Shown here one piece after another: positions 1-9,294 of a stretch of DNA of 64,000 nt. The stretch is from assembly GCA_918797485.1 (NCBI GenBank), contig CAKKNE010000001.1, positions 4,340,001 to 4,404,000 on the forward strand, given 5' to 3'. The translations under genes were made by a program, and so were the position numbers. Origin of the DNA: Pelagomonas calceolata. Its lineage: Eukaryota > Sar > Pelagophyceae > Pelagomonadales > Pelagomonadaceae. The notes beneath the pieces were generated by a model. That model ran no database searches and had not been told where the DNA came from. It was given only the letters and a program-made list of their open reading frames with translations. Within the stretch, counting starts at the first letter, position 1. Each line of letters starts with the position of its first letter.

Positions 1-1201
1 ACTTGACCGCAGCCGACATGGCCGCGGCCGAGGCGGCGACGCTCGTCGCGCCGGCCGTCGCCGCCGCCTTTTGCGCCGCGGTCTGGACGGCGGGCGCGGC
101 CGCGGCGTAAGCTTTTGTCACGACGGGCGCCGCGGCCGAGTACACCTTCGTCACGGCGAGTGCGGCGGCCGAGTAGGCCGTCGAGAGCGTCCGCACCGCC
201 GGGGCGCTCCGCTCCGCGACGACGGAGACGGCCTGCGCACTTTGTTCCTTGAGCGCCGCGGCGCGCTTCGCGGCCGCTTGAGTAGCGCGCTCCTTGAGCA
301 ATTCCGCGTAGGGCCCGCCGCGCGCCGCCGCGCGTTTAGCCGCCTCCTGCGCGGCCTTCTGCGTCTCCTGGGCTTTCTTGGAGAGGGCGGACTGGGCCTG
401 CTGGCTTAGTTTGGCGGAGACGGCGGGCGCGTCCTTGTAGGCCTTTTCCAGGGACCGCTTGGCGGTCTCGGTGTACGTCGGGGCCTTTTTCGCGGTAGAA
501 TCGATGGTCTTGTAGATAGTGACCGCGGACGAGGCGATGGGCTTGACGGCGTCCTCGACGGCCTTGGACTTGAGGGGCGTGTAGGGTCGCCCCTGCACGA
601 CCTCGAACAGATCCAAAGCGCCGGAAAGTGCCTTCTTTGCTCCTACGGCAGCCTTCTCCGCGGGCGTGGGCGGCGGCGGCGGCGGCGGGGTGGCCTGCTT
701 CTTGATCGTGGCGACCGTGAGGAAGAGCGCGATGGTCGTCGCACCGGCGAGCTCAATGTCCGTCCAGCCCGCGGCATGTCCTGCGTCGACGACCGCGGCG
801 AACGCGCCGCTCGCTGTGGAAGCGCCCGTTGATAAGGCTGCTTCGACGGCCGGTTTCAGCGCATCGCCGCCCTCTTTCAGGGCCGGCACGACTTTCGTAG
901 AGAACGCCTCCGAAGCCTTGCCCGCGAGTTCGCCGAGCGCGGCCGCCTCGGCGCCGAGCGCGGGGCCCACTTTCGTTGTAATGAATTCGGAAACGCCACC
1001 GGCCGCGCCGGCCACGGCGTCGGGCGCGTTGTAGAGGGCTGCCAGCTGCTCTGCACTTAATGAATTAACAACGTCGTCGGGCAGGAGGTCCGCGACGGCT
1101 TGTACTTGGATCGCGCGGCGCGCTGTCGCGGCTTTCGTCGTTGGTTGGAGGAAGGCGTACGCGGCGGTCGCGCACGCGAGCTGTAACCAAAAGCGCGCCA
1201 T
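1..1201 (-). CDS. Plastid-targeted Ala/Lys-rich helical protein, 3' end outside window
   Basis: A reading frame opens at an ATG (1201-1199) and runs to the window edge without a stop, giving at least 400 residues. The first ~16 residues are hydrophobic (MARFWLQLACATAAYA) and are followed by FLQPTTKAATARR, which fits the heterokont bipartite plastid leader with the cleavage-site Phe. A hydrophobic stretch near residues 148-165 is followed by a run of six prolines around residue 172. The rest is Ala/Lys/Gln-rich and probably long amphipathic helix (many AKKA, QKAAQEAAK-type segments), as in plastid or lipid-surface helical proteins. I do not recognise a family. It shares a 476-bp upstream region with the divergent PDH gene. 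Confidence 0.7.
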   Translation of the reverse strand, partial: MARFWLQLACATAAYAFLQPTTKAATARRAIQVQAVADLLPDDVVNSLSAEQLAALYNAPDAVAGAAGGVSEFITTKVGPALGAEAAALGELAGKASEAFSTKVVPALKEGGDALKPAVEAALSTGASTASGAFAAVVDAGHAAGWTDIELAGATTIALFLTVATIKKQATPPPPPPPTPAEKAAVGAKKALSGALDLFEVVQGRPYTPLKSKAVEDAVKPIASSAVTIYKTIDSTAKKAPTYTETAKRSLEKAYKDAPAVSAKLSQQAQSALSKKAQETQKAAQEAAKRAAARGGPYAELLKERATQAAAKRAAALKEQSAQAVSVVAERSAPAVRTLSTAYSAAALAVTKVYSAAAPVVTKAYAAAAPAVQTAAQKAAATAGATSVAASAAAMSAAVK

Positions 1202-1677
1202 TCTGTTGTTTTGGGTATGGCTGGAGTCTGGGAGAGCTTGTTTGTTGCGCACAGAGTGCCGTTATCAGCGCTGATTGCCGAGCAGCCAAGTTGTGATCTG
1301 TTTTGTGCACTGTTGATTTCTTGTGCCCCAAGATTTGGCAGCGGCTGTGAAAATCCCCCCGCCGATTTCGAGCACGATGGCGCGTGGCAGGGCTGCGGCG
1401 AGTTCAGCATTTGGGACACGTAGTCGTCCGGATGCCGGTTGGAGGACCCTCAAAGAACCTCCTACCGGACCTTTCCTTCCCAAAACCCGAATTGCGCGAA
1501 AAACCCGTCGCAGAAGGCGTCTTTGCTAGCATGCTAGCCACCGACTTTCAGCCGTCATAAGCGCATCGTTGCTGCACGCAGACGCGTTACGGCTGGTCCA
1601 TATCGTCCCGCGGGCAGTCAGCTGCAATCGCTGCGTCAAACCCCGCATCTTACGAGCCAGTAGACCTCATATAGAAC
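1202..1677. promoter_or_regulatory. Shared divergent upstream region with GCTAGC palindrome
   Basis: This 476-bp gap lies between the starts of two divergent genes. It holds a perfect 14-bp palindrome, GCTAGCATGCTAGC, at 1525-1538. Short overlapping frames here are not supported by composition or homology. I see no RNA gene. Confidence 0.4.
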
Positions 1678-2911
1678 ATGCTCCGCACCGCCATCCGTCG
1701 CGCGGCCAGCGCGCGCCCTGCGCGACGCACCCTCTCCGAAGCGTCCATCACCGTCGACTTCCCGGGCGCCTACACGGCCCACCTGGGCGACGAGCCCGCG
1801 GCGACGGCCGAGACCAATAAAACCGAGCTCCTCGAGTACTTCAAGACCATGTACACGATGCGCCGCATGGAGATTACGTGTGATAACGAGTACAAGGCCC
1901 GGACGATCCGCGGGTTCTGCCATTTGTACGACGGCCAGGAGGCGATCGGCACGGGCGTGCAGGCGGCCCTGTCCCCGGAGGACTCGTGGATCACGTCCTA
2001 CCGATGCCACTGCATCGCCTTGGCGCGAGGCGGTACGGTCGAGGGCGTCTTAGCGGAGCTCATGGGCCAGTCGCACGGCCAGACGGGCGGCAAGGGCGGG
2101 AGCATGCACTTCTACAACAAGGAGCACAACTTCTTCGGGGGCCAGGGCATCGTCGGCGCGCAGGTGCCGGTGGGCACGGGTCTAGCCTTCGCGAACAAGT
2201 ACAAGACGCCCCTGGGCGAGCCGATGCCGGTGGCGATCGGCTGCTACGGCGACGGCGCGGCGAACCAGGGCCAGATCTGGGAGTCCATGAACATGGCTGC
2301 TTTGTGGAAATTGCCCATGATTTTTTGCATCGAGAACAACCAGTACGGCATGGGCACGTCCATCTCGAGGTCGTCGTGCAACAACGACTACTACACGATG
2401 GGCAACGTCATCCCCGGGCTGAAGATGGCGCGTTGCCGTGCGAAAACAAAAATTCACGCCATCGACGCGACGGTTTATTTCCACACAGGACGGCATGAAC
2501 GTGTTGTCGGTGCGCGAAGGCATGAAGCACGTGCGGGACTACGTCTCCCAGGGCAACGGGCCCATGGTCGTCGAGATGTCGACGTACAGATACCACGGCC
2601 ATAGCATGTCCGACCCCGGCACGACGTACAGAAACCGCGACGAGATCGCGGCGATGCGCCAGACGCGCGATCCGATCGAGTTCGTGAAGAACTTATTATT
2701 AGAACACACGGACGCGACGGAGGACGAGCTCAAGGCGATCGAGAAGGACGTGCGGGCGGAAGTGGCCGCTGCCTGCGACCGCGCGAAAGCTGGCAGCCCG
2801 CCGTCCTCCATCGACGAGCTCGTGGGCAACATCTACCTCGACGCCGAGGGCAAGGACGTGCCGCAGCCGTACATCCGCATGCCCGACTACGAGAAGAGCA
2901 TCCGCGCCTAG
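1678..2911 (+). CDS. PDHA: Pyruvate dehydrogenase E1 component alpha subunit, copy 1 (one introner)
   Basis: This is the thiamine-diphosphate-dependent E1-alpha subunit of the mitochondrial pyruvate dehydrogenase complex, which decarboxylates pyruvate for acetyl-CoA formation. Joining 1678-2427 to 2489-2911 gives 390 residues, the normal length. The N-terminus (MLRTAIRRAASARPARR) is a typical Arg-rich mitochondrial presequence. The ThDP/Mg motif GDGAANQG...NN is intact, as is the YRYHGHSMSDPG loop that carries the regulatory serine in this family. The 61-nt intron 2428-2488 is shown directly by alignment to the tandem copy at 3151-4326, which reads GLKM-DGMN without interruption. Unspliced, the frame would diverge from the family after GLKM. 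It lies 239 bp upstream of copy 2 in the same direction. Confidence 0.95.
2428..2488 (+). mobile_element. Introner (transposon-like GC-AG intron) in PDH copy 1
   Basis: The intron starts GCGCGTTG and ends TTCCACACAG. After the first 8 nt the left end reads CCGTGCGAAAACAAA, close to the reverse complement of the right end, CTGTGTGGAAATAAA, so it has terminal inverted repeats. The centre holds CACGCCATCGACGCGACG, shared with other introns in this window. The donor is GC, not GT. No clear 8-bp target duplication survives. Confidence 0.85.
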
Positions 2912-3150
2912 GTCCTTTCTTCCCCCCTCATCGCATAAGTCTGTAAACTACGGACGCGCGCGCGCGGCGTCTAGTGTGCGGGGTTTTTAGAGCTGGCCTC
3001 GTGAAATGCGCTCTGGATTGCTGCAACGCCTCGGTTCCTCGCGCGTTGAGTCCTGGCGCGATCGTGGGATCTAGGTGCGGGGTAAGAGCTTTCCGAAGCG
3101 CCGCCGCGTGCATTGCATTGGCTGCCCGAGGCTGCGAATGCTTCAGTAGG

Positions 3151-4326
3151 ATGCTCCGCACCGCCCTGCGCCGCGCCGCGGCTGCGCGCCCCCATGCGCG
3201 AAGCCTATCTGCCGAAGCGTCGATCACCGTCGAGTTCCCGGGAGCATACACTGCCTACCTCTCCGAAGAACCCGCCGCAGCAGCGGAAACAACTAAGGCC
3301 GAACTGCTTGAGTACTTCAAGACCATGTACACGATGCGCCGCATGGAACTTATGTGTGACGATCAGTACAAAAAGAGGGAAATCCGAGGCTTCTGCCATT
3401 TGTACGACGGTCAGGAGGCTGTCGGGACCGGCATCCAGGCGGCCCTGTCCCCAGAGGACTCGTGGATCACTTCGTATAGATGCCACTGCATCGCGCTGGC
3501 GCGCGGCGGCAGCGTCGAGGGCGTTCTCGCGGAATTAATGGGCCGATCACATGGCCAGACGGGCGGCATAGGGGGCTCCATGCACTTCTACAACAAAAAG
3601 GAAAACTTCTTCGGCGGGCAGGGCATCGTCGGCGCGCAGGTGCCGGTGGGCACGGGTCTAGCCTTCGCGAACAAGTACAAGACGCCCCTGGGCGAGCCGA
3701 TGCCGGTGGCGATCGGCTGCTACGGCGACGGCGCGGCGAACCAGGGCCAGATCTGGGAGTCCATGAACATGGCTGCTTTGTGGAAATTACCGATGATCTT
3801 CTGCATCGAGAACAACCAGTACGGCATGGGCACGTCGATCGCTCGCCACAGTTGCAACAACGACTACTACACCATGGGAAACGTCATTGCCGGGTTAAAA
3901 ATGGATGGCATGAACGTGCTGTCAGTGCGCGAGGGCATGAAACACGTGCGGGACTACGTCTCCCAGGGCAACGGGCCGATGGTCGTCGAGATGTCGACGT
4001 ATAGATACCACGGCCATAGCATGTCCGACCCAGGCAAGATCTACCGCGACGGGGCCGAGGTCAAGGCCATGAGGGAGAATAACGATCCGATCAAGAACGT
4101 GAGGCAGTTGCTCCTGGGGCACACGGACGCCACCGAAGATGAATTGAATACGATTGAGAAGAACATCAGGGCGGAGGTCGAGGCCGCGCGCGACCGGGCA
4201 TTGGCTGGGAGCACGCCTTCGTCAACCGACGACCTCGTGCGGAACATCTATCTTGATGAACACGGCAAGGACGTGCCGCAGAGCTATATCCGCCTGCCCG
4301 ACTACGAGAAGTCTATTCGCGCTTAG
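3151..4326 (+). CDS. PDHA: Pyruvate dehydrogenase E1 component alpha subunit, copy 2 (intronless)
   Basis: This is the tandem paralog of the gene at 1678, with the same role in the mitochondrial pyruvate dehydrogenase complex. The ATG at 3151 is chosen over an earlier in-frame start (2974) because it gives MLRTALRRAAAARPHARS, matching the presequence of copy 1, and a 391-residue product. The ThDP motif GDGAANQG and the YRYHGHSMSDPG loop are present. No intron interrupts the position where copy 1 has its introner. The two genes differ at many synonymous and some nonsynonymous sites but are identical over 170 bp (2143-2312 versus 3619-3788), which suggests recent gene conversion across the ThDP-binding region. 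Confidence 0.95.
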   Translation: MLRTALRRAAAARPHARSLSAEASITVEFPGAYTAYLSEEPAAAAETTKAELLEYFKTMYTMRRMELMCDDQYKKREIRGFCHLYDGQEAVGTGIQAALSPEDSWITSYRCHCIALARGGSVEGVLAELMGRSHGQTGGIGGSMHFYNKKENFFGGQGIVGAQVPVGTGLAFANKYKTPLGEPMPVAIGCYGDGAANQGQIWESMNMAALWKLPMIFCIENNQYGMGTSIARHSCNNDYYTMGNVIAGLKMDGMNVLSVREGMKHVRDYVSQGNGPMVVEMSTYRYHGHSMSDPGKIYRDGAEVKAMRENNDPIKNVRQLLLGHTDATEDELNTIEKNIRAEVEAARDRALAGSTPSSTDDLVRNIYLDEHGKDVPQSYIRLPDYEKSIRA

Positions 4327-4516
4327 TCGCTCCCTTTTTTCTCAATACGTATTGGATATGACGCTCCGCGAGTTCTACCGCGGCTGAAGCAGTGAGCGCG
4401 TTTATCATTTTCCCCCCGTCGCGCATAAGTACGTTCTTCACAAATGCCCCATTTACGCCGTCGACGCGCATCAGATACAACAGGAATCTTATTCGAATGA
4501 ATTGGGGGACAACGGC

Positions 4517-5596
4517 TCACGCACTCCCCGTGCGACCGCGGCTCTCGGGCCAGCCGAAGAACTGGCGGAGGCCCGCTGCGCGCTCGGACAGGCCCGAGTG
4601 CGAGCGCTGCCGCGCGCCGCCCGCGGCCGCGCGCGAGCTTTGGGTGCGGTTGTGGAGGCGCGCTGGTGGTGGTGGTGCCTGCTGCGCCCTCCTACCAGAA
4701 ATGAACGCCGCCGTGCGCTCCTGCACCGACGGCCGCCGCGGCGCCGCGAGGCGATCGATAACTTGCGCCGGCGCCATTTCTTCATTGGACCCGGGGTCCC
4801 ACGGCACGCTCACGGAGTACCTTCCAGAAGGGTTCCAGGCGTCGAGCTCGCGGAAGCACCGCACGACCTCGTCAACCGCGACGTCCCCAAACTCGACCCG
4901 CAAGGCCACGAGTTCCGGGTCGTCGCGATCTACAACATCCTTCGCCTCTCCATTCTGATCAACTATCACGCGTGTGGGCTGGAACTCGTGGCACCGCAGC
5001 CGCTCCTGCAGCTCCGAGATCTGCAGCATCGTCATGCCTCTCTGTGTGAGTCGTCTGACATCGAGCTGGCCCATGACCTTGATGGGGATGGACTCGTTGG
5101 TTTTGGACGCCTCGACGGCGGCCTTCCTTGCTGCTACTAACTGTTTTTGTGCTTCCCTTTGAGCCTCGAGCGTGGGTTCAAAGGTCGCATAAGCCAGGTC
5201 CAATTCAGCTTTTGTGGCCTCTAAATCAGACTCCTGGGGAGCTGTCGATTGGAGGGAAGCCCGCCTTCTCAACTCAAAACGCGCCGCCTCGGACGCGTAG
5301 CGGTCGTCGGCGCGGCGCGAGGCCTCCTGCAGCGCGGTTTCCAAATCATCGCGCATCTTCCGCTCGGTCTCGGCCCATCTTCTATCATGCGCGGCCTTTT
5401 CCTTGGCGAAGCGCTGTTCGAAGGTGCTCCTTAGTGAAGAGCAGGCCCGTTCCACGTCTCGCGCGCAGTCGGCGCGTAACCTTAACAACTCGTTGGCGTC
5501 GTCCTTTTCTGGCGTCGGGATGCGCACGGCTTTGACGGGCTTTTCCTCCGTCTCGGCGGCCACGACGACGTCCTCCGGCGCCGCGGCGCTGTCCAT
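4517..5596 (-). CDS. XH-domain coiled-coil protein (FDM/IDN2-like)
   Basis: This 359-residue protein has a charged coiled coil at about residues 30-165 followed by a segment (about 168-287) that matches the plant XH domain: IPIKVMGQLD at the start, a DDPEL...LRVEFGD motif, and ELDAWNPSGRYSV near residues 250-262. In plants, XH domains occur in IDN2/FDM proteins, which bind and dimerise in RNA-directed DNA methylation. The XS RNA-binding domain usually found upstream in those proteins is not visible here, so only the dimerisation part is supported. The C-terminal ~70 residues are disordered and rich in Arg, Ala and Pro. It is convergent with PDH copy 2. Family assignment is by motif reading; the function in this alga is inferred. 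Confidence 0.7.
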   Translation of the reverse strand: MDSAAAPEDVVVAAETEEKPVKAVRIPTPEKDDANELLRLRADCARDVERACSSLRSTFEQRFAKEKAAHDRRWAETERKMRDDLETALQEASRRADDRYASEAARFELRRRASLQSTAPQESDLEATKAELDLAYATFEPTLEAQREAQKQLVAARKAAVEASKTNESIPIKVMGQLDVRRLTQRGMTMLQISELQERLRCHEFQPTRVIVDQNGEAKDVVDRDDPELVALRVEFGDVAVDEVVRCFRELDAWNPSGRYSVSVPWDPGSNEEMAPAQVIDRLAAPRRPSVQERTAAFISGRRAQQAPPPPARLHNRTQSSRAAAGGARQRSHSGLSERAAGLRQFFGWPESRGRTGSA

Positions 5597-6188
5597 TTTC
5601 TTGTTTTTGTGGGCTGGAGGCGCTGCGGTCCTGTCGCTTTCCGCCTTCGGTCTCTCGTCTGAGAGAGCACTCGGGTCACAGAGACGAAATTGGACCTCCT
5701 ACCGTCGGTTTTTCTACCCACGACCGGGTCAGGCCTTGAAGAGAGATCGTGTGCGCTCTCGCGCGGCCCGCAACGGGCGTGGATCGTACGCCGCCGCCGA
5801 ATGTGACGCGCTCCGCAGCCAAGTGCTGAGACCCAGGCCTCGGCGCCCGATCAGCCGAAAAGCAAGCCAGCGACGCGTCCAGGCGTCTTCGGAGAGCCTT
5901 GGGACGGCCCCTGACTCTGGTTTGCAATATCTGACAAAGGTCGCGGGGCACCACCAAGCTACAGCTCGCATGCAAGGGCAAAGCAAGGATTCAGCCCGGT
6001 CGGCTATCGCTGGTGCTTTAGATTCATTGCTGGTAGACCTTTGTCTCGGCACAGCACGATCCGCAAGCTTGAGCTAACGCTAAGCAGCCGCGTATCCCAA
6101 TTGCCAAGCAAACTGCTATAGCCTCGCTACACTGCTAGACGCGCGATCGACCGAACGACGGGCTCCAGGCGCCGCACGAGCAGCTAAC
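5597..6188. promoter_or_regulatory. Divergent upstream region of XH gene and SQD2
   Basis: This 592-bp head-to-head spacer contains overlapping frames in several directions, none with recognisable protein character. No GCTAGC element is present. I see nothing else in it. Confidence 0.3.
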
Positions 6189-7742
6189 ATGAGGCGGCTC
6201 AGCGACGCGCCCCGCCTTTTGCTCCTCTTAGCGCTCGCGCGCGCCTTCCACCGGCCGCTTCGCTCCCGCAATTGGCTGCGGCCGGGCGCCCAGGCCGACT
6301 CTATTGACAAAAAACCTAGAAGGAACGTGGCCAAAGCGGCCCAGAGAGCCGCTTCGACTATTCGGGGCGGCGTGGGCGATGTTGCGAAAGGCGTCGCTAA
6401 TAGGTTACCAGGCAGACGAAAGGGACCCCTCAGGATAGCTCTGTTAGTAGAACCGACGCCCTTCACGCACGTTTCTGGCTATGCCAACAGGTTCAAGGAA
6501 CAACTCAAGTACCTGAAGGAGTTTGGGGACGAAGTCGCAGTCGCGACGCCTGATGACAAACCGGAGGCACCAGACGAGTTCATGGGCTACCCCATTACCA
6601 CGCTCGAAGGTTTTAGGTTTCCCCTGTATGCCCACCTCTGCTTGACCGGCGACTTCAAGGGCGAGGCCAGGAGGATGGTCGAGAAGTTCAAGCCCGACGT
6701 CATCCACGCGTCGTCGCCCGGTTTTTTTGCGTTGGCGGCGACTGGTATTGCGAAGGCCTTGGACGTGCCCCTGGTGCTGTCGTACCACACGCACCTACCC
6801 GTGTATGCCGAACGGTACGCGTCGTGGCTTCCGTTCTCTAGAAGTAGTGCCTGGCTGGCCATCAAGGCCGCCCACGCCTTCGCCGACGTGACACTCGTCA
6901 CCTCACCACAGATCATGGACGAGTTCAAGCAGCACCACATCCGCAACGTGAAGGTATGGCAGAAAGGGATCGACGTCGACATCTTCAATCCCGAGTTCCG
7001 GGATAGCGCGACGAGGAACGTATTGGCCCCGAAGAACCCGTCGAAGACCATCCTGCTCTATGTCGGGAGAATATCGGTAGAGAAGAGACTCGAGGACGTG
7101 GCGGAAGTGTTACGGGCGAGGCCCGAGACCGTCTTTTCGATCGTTGGGGGCGGCCCGCACGAGGCGGAGCTGCGCAAGTTCTTCGCGGAGTTCGGCGATC
7201 GCGTGCATTTTGTCGGGGTCTTGCGAGGAGAAGCTTTGTCGAAGGCGTACGCGTCGGCGGACATGTTCGTCATGCCGTCCGACAGTGAGACGCTGGGCTT
7301 CGTGGTGATTGAGGCCATGGCGTCGGGCCTGCCTATTGTCGCTGCCGATGCTGGAGGTATTCCGAGCATCGTGGACCATGAGTCGAATGGTATATTGGTC
7401 AAGCCCGGGGACACGAAAGCTTTTGCGGCGGCGTGTGGGCGGGTCCTTGATGATGCGTCCATGCGGGAACGACTCACGACGCGCGGAAGGAGTGACGCCG
7501 AGGGCTGGTCGTGGCGCGCGGCCACGAAAAACCTGCGCGAGGAGCATTATTATTCTGCTATTAGGCGACATGCAGCTTTGAAGAGAGAACGGGACAATGG
7601 CGGCGCCGGCATCCTCTCCTACATCTGGCCGCGGCGCATGCGGCTCTGGACGGGCCAGCTGCGGCGCTACTTCTCGTTCGTCTTCCTGAAGTTCTACGCG
7701 CTGGCCGCGTGGGTGCCCCTGCGCGGCATGAGCGCCGGTTAG
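6189..7742 (+). CDS. SQD2: UDP-sulfoquinovose:diacylglycerol sulfoquinovosyltransferase
   Basis: This GT4-family glycosyltransferase transfers sulfoquinovose to diacylglycerol, the last step of plastid sulfolipid (SQDG) synthesis. Diagnostic motifs run in order: FTHVSGYANRF (near residue 90), KPDVIHASSPGF, LSYHTHLPVYAERY, WQKGIDVDIFNP, VGRISVEKRLEDV, and SDSETLGFVVIEAMASGLP near residue 365. All fit SQD2 rather than a generic GT4 enzyme. The N-terminus is a signal peptide ending LARA before FHRPLRSR, the heterokont plastid leader pattern, and ~90 residues of basic linker precede the enzyme. The C-terminal ~50 residues (SYIWPRRMRLW onward) include a hydrophobic stretch that may bind membrane. 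Its 3' end faces a sugar-nucleotide transporter. Confidence 0.93.
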   Translation: MRRLSDAPRLLLLLALARAFHRPLRSRNWLRPGAQADSIDKKPRRNVAKAAQRAASTIRGGVGDVAKGVANRLPGRRKGPLRIALLVEPTPFTHVSGYANRFKEQLKYLKEFGDEVAVATPDDKPEAPDEFMGYPITTLEGFRFPLYAHLCLTGDFKGEARRMVEKFKPDVIHASSPGFFALAATGIAKALDVPLVLSYHTHLPVYAERYASWLPFSRSSAWLAIKAAHAFADVTLVTSPQIMDEFKQHHIRNVKVWQKGIDVDIFNPEFRDSATRNVLAPKNPSKTILLYVGRISVEKRLEDVAEVLRARPETVFSIVGGGPHEAELRKFFAEFGDRVHFVGVLRGEALSKAYASADMFVMPSDSETLGFVVIEAMASGLPIVAADAGGIPSIVDHESNGILVKPGDTKAFAAACGRVLDDASMRERLTTRGRSDAEGWSWRAATKNLREEHYYSAIRRHAALKRERDNGGAGILSYIWPRRMRLWTGQLRRYFSFVFLKFYALAAWVPLRGMSAG

Positions 7743-7911
7743 AAAGTCCCTTCCCCCCTTGCCCCGTGACATAAACGCATGGCTGGTTTATATCTCTCGG
7801 CGCCACCCCTGCGCCATCGCCGCCGCGACCCGATACACACTCCAATCGCGTCGCGGCGACGGCGTTGTAGAACGAGCTCGAAAGACGAAACTTATATCAT
7901 ATGGAACACAC

Positions 7912-8874
7912 CTACTTCGTCACGGGCAGCGCCTTGCCCGCCTTGTCGGCCTTGGCCGACTGCTGGTAGGCCACCGACGCGAGGATGCAGACGACGATGG
8001 AGAACTGCGCCTCGATGGACGCGTGGTGCGACCAGGCCAGCACGTTGATGGCCACCGTCGCCAGCTTGCAGGCCACGCCGAGCACCGTGAACTGCGTGGC
8101 GCTCACGGCTGAGCGAGTCCCCCACGCGCTGAACGAGATGCCGATGGCCAAAACGCACGACAATAATAAAGGTACTAACGTCGTCATCGTCATGAGCGGT
8201 TCCGACTCGGCCTCCGGCGTCTGGACCAAGAGTCGCAGGGACTGGAACTCGCCTGATACCAACGAAGCAAAGGGCCAGAGGAATAACGCGATCGTGTTCT
8301 GGTAGAGCACCAGCGACCACGTCGACAGTTGAATCGTGGCCGTGACGTGCTTGGCGTAGACCATCTCCGTCACGATGATGCTCAGGTAGACGACGCCCCA
8401 GGCGTAGCCGGCCGGCGTGATGCGCGCGTCGTTGTGCGCGTAACTCGCCGCGCCCAGCGCGATAGCACAAAGACAACACAGCGTGCGCCGCGAAGGGGCT
8501 GGTTCTCCCCTTACCACGGTGTCTAGAGCGGAGACCAATAACGGCGTCAAACTTCGAAAGGCGATGAACGTTTCTACCGTCGCATATTTCAGCACTTGGC
8601 CATTGGTAAAAATGGCGAGGTAGAACACGATGTTTATCGGCGCCATCTGCATGAGCTTATCCTTTCTCAAAGGTTCTACGTCGATGTATTTCAGAGTGCC
8701 CGCGATGCTAACGACCACGGCCGTCGTGAGAAACTGGCAGGCCGTGACGAGGCCCGGGTAGGGGAGGCCCAGTAGCGCCCACTTGTTCACTATGCTGAGG
8801 GTGGAGGAGCAAACAGCATATAAAGATGCCATGAGCGCGACGTACGCGGCGCTCGGCGGCGGCGGCGGCGCCAT
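7912..8874 (-). CDS. Nucleotide-sugar/triose-phosphate transporter family protein
   Basis: This 320-residue multi-pass protein belongs to the drug/metabolite transporter superfamily, TPT/nucleotide-sugar branch. About ten hydrophobic helices are seen; the first (YVALMASLYAVCSSTLSIVNKWAL) carries the conserved N-K-W of the family. FRSLTPLLVSALD and the C-terminal half (VVYLSIIVTEMVYAKHV, STWSLVLYQNTIALFLWP) resemble GDP-mannose/GONST-type Golgi carriers. No plastid leader is evident, so Golgi or ER antiport of a nucleotide sugar is the likelier role. The substrate cannot be read from sequence. It is convergent with SQD2 (170 bp apart). The frame remains open upstream of the chosen ATG through a tandem repeat; the chosen start places the first helix normally. 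Confidence 0.8.
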   Translation of the reverse strand: MAPPPPPSAAYVALMASLYAVCSSTLSIVNKWALLGLPYPGLVTACQFLTTAVVVSIAGTLKYIDVEPLRKDKLMQMAPINIVFYLAIFTNGQVLKYATVETFIAFRSLTPLLVSALDTVVRGEPAPSRRTLCCLCAIALGAASYAHNDARITPAGYAWGVVYLSIIVTEMVYAKHVTATIQLSTWSLVLYQNTIALFLWPFASLVSGEFQSLRLLVQTPEAESEPLMTMTTLVPLLLSCVLAIGISFSAWGTRSAVSATQFTVLGVACKLATVAINVLAWSHHASIEAQFSIVVCILASVAYQQSAKADKAGKALPVTK

Positions 8875-8953
8875 GGCGGCCTCGTCGTCGAGGAGCTTGC
8901 CGGCGGCCTCTTCGTCTGCCTTGCTGTCAGCCAGCTTTCCTGGCCCCGGCGTG

Positions 8954-9080
8954 TGGCGCCGGAGACGGATGCTGGTGGGAGGCTGCGTCGTCGGCCTCGC
9001 TTGTCCGCGTCGGCTGGTGGCGCCGGAGACGGATGCAGGTGGGCGGCGTCGTCGGCCTCGCTGTCAAGCTGTCGGCTTGC
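8954..9080. repeat. Imperfect 64-bp tandem duplication
   Basis: Two units start at 8954 and 9018 (period 64), each with GGCGCCGGAGACGGATGC and later GTCGTCGGCCTCGC. They lie just upstream of the transporter start, in its 5' leader or promoter. Confidence 0.8.
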
Positions 9081-9294
9081 GTCGCAGAAAGTTGCCTCGC
9101 TGCAAGTTCTGCTGCAAATTGCCTTTATGATAGCTAGCCTGGCAGCTTGGATGCAGCTAGGGTGGTGTATATTCGATCGAGCGGTCGACGCGAAAAAAAT
9201 TGAGGCGTTTAAGTGTGTCTATACTCCGCTAGCCCAACTCACAATAATCTCTCAATTGTGGGCTTAGTCCGGCTGGTAAATACGAGAAAACAAG
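9081..9294. promoter_or_regulatory. Divergent upstream region with two GCTAGC sites
   Basis: The spacer between the transporter and the carrier (8875-9294 overall) contains GCTAGC at 9133-9138 and 9228-9233. It is AT-richer than its surroundings, as expected for a promoter. Confidence 0.35.

Noticed and set aside
5403-6077. Plus-strand frame of 224 codons upstream of SQD2
   Set aside because: Overlaps the 5' end of the XH gene in antisense and has no recognisable protein character.
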